Program-made: the position numbers and the translations under genes | In this document: piece by piece, positions 13,091 to 15,876 of the stretch | How the letters are laid out: each line of letters begins with the position of its first letter | Numbering within the stretch: the first letter of the stretch is position 1 | Source: Pedosphaera sp. | GTDB taxonomy: Bacteria; Verrucomicrobiota; Verrucomicrobiia; Limisphaerales; UBA9464 | Assembly (NCBI GenBank): GCA_009695405.1 | Contig: SIAZ01000056.1 | Span: 1-15,876, forward strand | DNA length: 15,876 nt | Direction of reading: 5' to 3' | The notes under the pieces: generated by a model | Told to the model about the DNA's origin: nothing | Databases searched by the model: none | The model's input: the letters and a program-made list of their open reading frames with translations, nothing else

Positions 13091-15235
13091 TCAGTTCAAA
13101 TAGATGAATTCACTCGATGCCAATAAAGTTTGGCAAAGGGTTATCCACGCCTCCAAGCGTGCAGATTCCGAAACAACTCCCCGGCCCTGCGCCGTCTGGG
13201 AGGAACGGAGAAATGTCTCAGCCAAACGACGCTCCAGCACGGAGGGAGTCCGACCAAACGCATGCAAGTAGGCTTGGAGCAACCGTTGGACGTCCGAGGA
13301 ATGCGGAGGAGCGAGCAGACGTTTGGCGAAGCCTTCGGCAGCCTCCAAAACGAGCGCGCTATTCATCATCATCAGAGCCTGAGGCGCTACCACGGTCGCC
13401 GCCCGATTGCCGCTAGTGATAGAGGGATCCGGGTAATCGAACTGCTGGAAGAGATCGTAGAGATGGTTTCGAATCACCGGCAGGTACACGGCTCGACGTG
13501 GACTCTCATAGGTAGTGGCGTCTTTGGATGTATGATTAAAGACGAACTCACGGTTCTTCAGTGGAATCGTTTTGCCGACCATTGTCAGATCTAGTTTACC
13601 TGCGACGGATAACAGATTGTCGCGAATTTCTTCCGCATCGAGGCGCAACAACGAAAAGTGTGAGAGGAGCGCGTTCTCGGGATCAACATCCTCGACTTCG
13701 CGTGACCCGTTCACCGACATCTGGTAGGTGCTGGAGAGCATGAGGAGGCGGTGCATGGACTTCATGCTCCATCCATCTAACACAAAACGGTGAGCCAACC
13801 AGTCGAGGAGTTCAGGATGCGAAGGTCGCTCCCCTAAGAGCCCGAAATTGTCCGGACTCGCCACCAAGCCCCGCCCAAAATGCCAACGCCAGATTCGATT
13901 GACCAACACCCGAGCTGTCAATGGGTGCTGCGGGTCCGCCAACCAACTAGCAAGCTCCAGTCGTCCGCTCTGACGTTCGCCAAATTCAGGAGGAGGACCA
14001 AAGCTCATCGCCCGCGGCACTCTCCGAGGGACCGATTTTCCTAGGGTCAGATGACTTCCCCTTAGATGCACCTGAATCGTCTTCAAAATATTCGTGCCCT
14101 CCTCCACCCCCATGGTGCTGGCGGGCTCCGGGGCCTCAGCCTCCAATGCCTTTAGAGCGGTGCGCAGTGCTTCAATCTGAGCGACTGTGTTGCTGGAATA
14201 CTGTCTTTCCGGTTCCCGAGGTAACGCATTCGTACCAAGGGCGGTGAGAAGCAAACGATTCGCTTCTGAGACACGGTTGGTCAGGGAGGTCTTCTGAGCG
14301 GCAAGACGCTCAGAATAGGCTTTTTGGATCTGAATGTCGGCAGGCGTGGAGACCGAAGGCTCGTGCCACTTGGCGATGGTCGCAAGATCGTCCATGGTCC
14401 GAGTGCTTTTGAAAATTGCTGCCAAGGAGTAGTAATCATCTGTAGGGATTGGATCAAACTTGTGATCGTGACAGCGAGCGCAGCCCAGAGTTGCACCGAG
14501 AAAAGCTCGCCCGAAAGTTTCGATCTGCTCGTCAATGATATCCATCTCCAGCTTCATCTTGTCGGGTTCAGCTAAGAGTTTCGGTCCGATACAAAGAAAA
14601 CCAAGGGCTTCGAGTCGATCGTGTCGAAGCGTCAGATCTTCGGTGGTTGGTAGGAGATCGCCCGCAATCTGTTCGATCAGAAACAGGTTATAGGGTTTGT
14701 CTGCGTTGAACGACCGAATAACATAGTCTCGATAACGCCAAGCATTGCCGAAGGCGACGTTTTCATCCAAGCCATTTGAGTCTGCATAACGCGCCACATC
14801 AAGCCAATGACGTCCCCAGCGCTCACCATACCTTGGCGAGGCGAGAAGTCGCTCCACAAGCCGAGCGAAGGCATCGGGTGATCGATCCTCGAGAAAGGTC
14901 TCAACCTCGTCTGGGTTCGGCGGAAGCCCAGTAAGATCAAAGGTCGCCCGGCGAATCAGTGAGCGACGGTCCGCAGGAAGAGCCGGTTTGATACCCTTTT
15001 GTTCGAGCGTGGCGAGGATGAAGGCATCCACAGACGACCGCACCCATACCTTGTTTCGGACCGCTGGAACCGCCGAGTTGGAGACAGCCTGCAGAGCCCA
15101 AAAGCTCGAGGTCTTCACTGGAATTAGGACAGCCTTATCGTCAGCAAACAATGTAGCCTCACCCAGAAGACAGAGAAGCAACCCGGCCCAACTAAAGGTT
15201 AGAAAACCGAGCATCTTCATGTAACATCGACGCAT
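13091..15235 (-). CDS. DUF1549/DUF1553 domain protein (PSCyt2-PSD1 type), exported
   Basis: A 714-residue exported protein typical of PVC bacteria. A signal peptide spans about 6-32 (MKMLGFLTFSWAGLLLCLLG to FADD). DUF1549 (PSCyt2) covers about 65-280, with LTGLPPNPDEVETFL, RLLASPRYGERWGRHWLDVA and a CARCH sequence (252-256) followed by HKFDPI, a possible c-type heme or metal site. A middle region (305-370) is charged and coiled-coil-like. DUF1553 (PSD1) covers about 425-690, with LELASWLADPQHPLTARVLV, NRIWRWHFGRGLV and RRAVYLPVIRN. The separate N-terminal cytochrome-like PSCyt1 domain seen in larger members is absent. Function is unknown; such pairs are often linked to breakdown of complex, sulfated polysaccharides. 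The start could also be Met6 or Met8. DUF1501 follows directly. Confidence 0.93.
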   Translation of the reverse strand: MRRCYMKMLGFLTFSWAGLLLCLLGEATLFADDKAVLIPVKTSSFWALQAVSNSAVPAVRNKVWVRSSVDAFILATLEQKGIKPALPADRRSLIRRATFDLTGLPPNPDEVETFLEDRSPDAFARLVERLLASPRYGERWGRHWLDVARYADSNGLDENVAFGNAWRYRDYVIRSFNADKPYNLFLIEQIAGDLLPTTEDLTLRHDRLEALGFLCIGPKLLAEPDKMKLEMDIIDEQIETFGRAFLGATLGCARCHDHKFDPIPTDDYYSLAAIFKSTRTMDDLATIAKWHEPSVSTPADIQIQKAYSERLAAQKTSLTNRVSEANRLLLTALGTNALPREPERQYSSNTVAQIEALRTALKALEAEAPEPASTMGVEEGTNILKTIQVHLRGSHLTLGKSVPRRVPRAMSFGPPPEFGERQSGRLELASWLADPQHPLTARVLVNRIWRWHFGRGLVASPDNFGLLGERPSHPELLDWLAHRFVLDGWSMKSMHRLLMLSSTYQMSVNGSREVEDVDPENALLSHFSLLRLDAEEIRDNLLSVAGKLDLTMVGKTIPLKNREFVFNHTSKDATTYESPRRAVYLPVIRNHLYDLFQQFDYPDPSITSGNRAATVVAPQALMMMNSALVLEAAEGFAKRLLAPPHSSDVQRLLQAYLHAFGRTPSVLERRLAETFLRSSQTAQGRGVVSESARLEAWITLCQTLLASSEFIYLN

Positions 15236-15876
15236 GGCAAGTTTTTCAAATTAGGAATAGAATAATAACCAAAGACAAAGCCAAGCTTCCGAATCATTCA
15301 ACGAAGAAAAGGGAGGTATTGATTCCGCTCGGCTTCCATGCTCAATGCGCCCGGTATCCGAACTAGTTCGAAGATTCATTTTTATGGTTCTGCGACGTTT
15401 TCGGAGAGTCATCAGAGAGTTGGCTGCCTGAGTTTCCTGACTACAAAGTAGGGCAGGAGTATCTTAAGGTATTTCATCGAGGTGAATCCTCAGGAGTGAC
15501 GCCTAAAAGCGCTGAACAGGCTATGCAAGTCATCCATATAAGCATTGGTGAGTAGGGTAATCTATGGGGAGAGACCTCTTTCTCGATGGCAACCCACTGA
15601 AAAAGTCGAAGAACTTTTTTTGTTGAATTCGACACTCGTTTAACCAAGCCAAATCCTTCGATAATAATTTTTTACCACCCACAGGAGAAAGCAGTCATAG
15701 GTCATTTTTGTAGTGCCTGAGGCTTAGGGGGACTTCCAAAAACCGAGCTTTTTGAAACGTGACGTTTGAAATTAAAATTTGGAAAAAAACCGACGGCAGT
15801 CTGCGGCTCGATGGAATGAACCGAGTGGTTCCGAGAAAGAGTGGGAAGGGTTTCGAGAGGTCTGACGAAGGCGTCC
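15236..15876. other. Intergenic stretch upstream of the DUF1549 operon, nothing identified
   Basis: These 641 bp must hold the promoter of the minus-strand DUF1549-DUF1501 operon, but I cannot single one out. A hairpin of AAAAAGT (15600-15606) with ACTTTTT (15613-15619) is followed by a T and a GTCGAA/TTCGAC inverted repeat. A plus-strand frame beginning ATG 15816 remains open to the window end (about 20 codons, basic), too short to judge. Confidence 0.4.

Noticed and set aside
15600..15619. A/T-rich hairpin with a T-tract as a terminator
   Set aside because: The stem is only 7 bp and mostly A-T, with no identified gene ending upstream; too weak to call.
1..15876. CRISPR arrays, tRNA or rRNA genes, attachment sites
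   Set aside because: No regularly spaced repeats, cloverleaf or rRNA-like sequence was seen on either strand.

Overview
The window looks like chromosome from a member of the Verrucomicrobiota, or a close PVC-group relative. The reasons are a secreted DUF1549/DUF1553 plus DUF1501 gene pair (a hallmark of Planctomycetota and Verrucomicrobiota), a secreted DUF2961 (GH172) protein, hopanoid genes of the HpnH/HpnJ type, a eukaryote-type glutamine synthetase, and weak Shine-Dalgarno use at most starts. This assignment is an inference from gene content only.

Layout. (1) 1-951 is a graveyard of mobile elements: the C-terminal tail of an IS256-family transposase, the 3' part of a group II intron (maturase C-terminus plus RNA domains V and VI), then a short N-terminal scrap of an IS256-type transposase. 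(2) 952-5800 is a nitrogen-assimilation block: glnK-amtB (PII protein and ammonium channel, ended by a strong terminator), then on the opposite strand a two-gene unit with a very small kinase-like protein and a PP2C phosphatase, then the GSII-type glutamine synthetase gene with its own terminator. Both glnK-amtB and the synthetase gene are preceded by nearly identical sigma-54 (-24/-12) promoter sequences, so they should be co-induced under nitrogen limitation. (3) 6001-9210 is a same-strand run of a small putative lipoprotein, an HpnH-like radical SAM protein with an insertion and a long tail, and HpnJ, both tied to hopanoid side-chain synthesis. (4) 9803-11436 is a visibly GC-rich segment holding a secreted GH172/DUF2961 protein and the truncated start of another secreted protein. 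(5) 11651-15235 on the minus strand is the DUF1549/DUF1553-DUF1501 pair. The remaining stretches (9211-9802, 11437-11650, 15236-15876) show nothing I can identify.

The most interesting candidate system is the nitrogen block. The PII protein carries both Tyr51 (uridylylation site in proteobacteria) and Ser49 in the context RGSEYTV (phosphorylation site of cyanobacterial PII, dephosphorylated there by the PP2C enzyme PphA). Between its operon and the glutamine synthetase gene lies a translationally coupled kinase-like/PP2C pair. A local PII phosphorylation switch is a testable hypothesis, not something the sequence proves.
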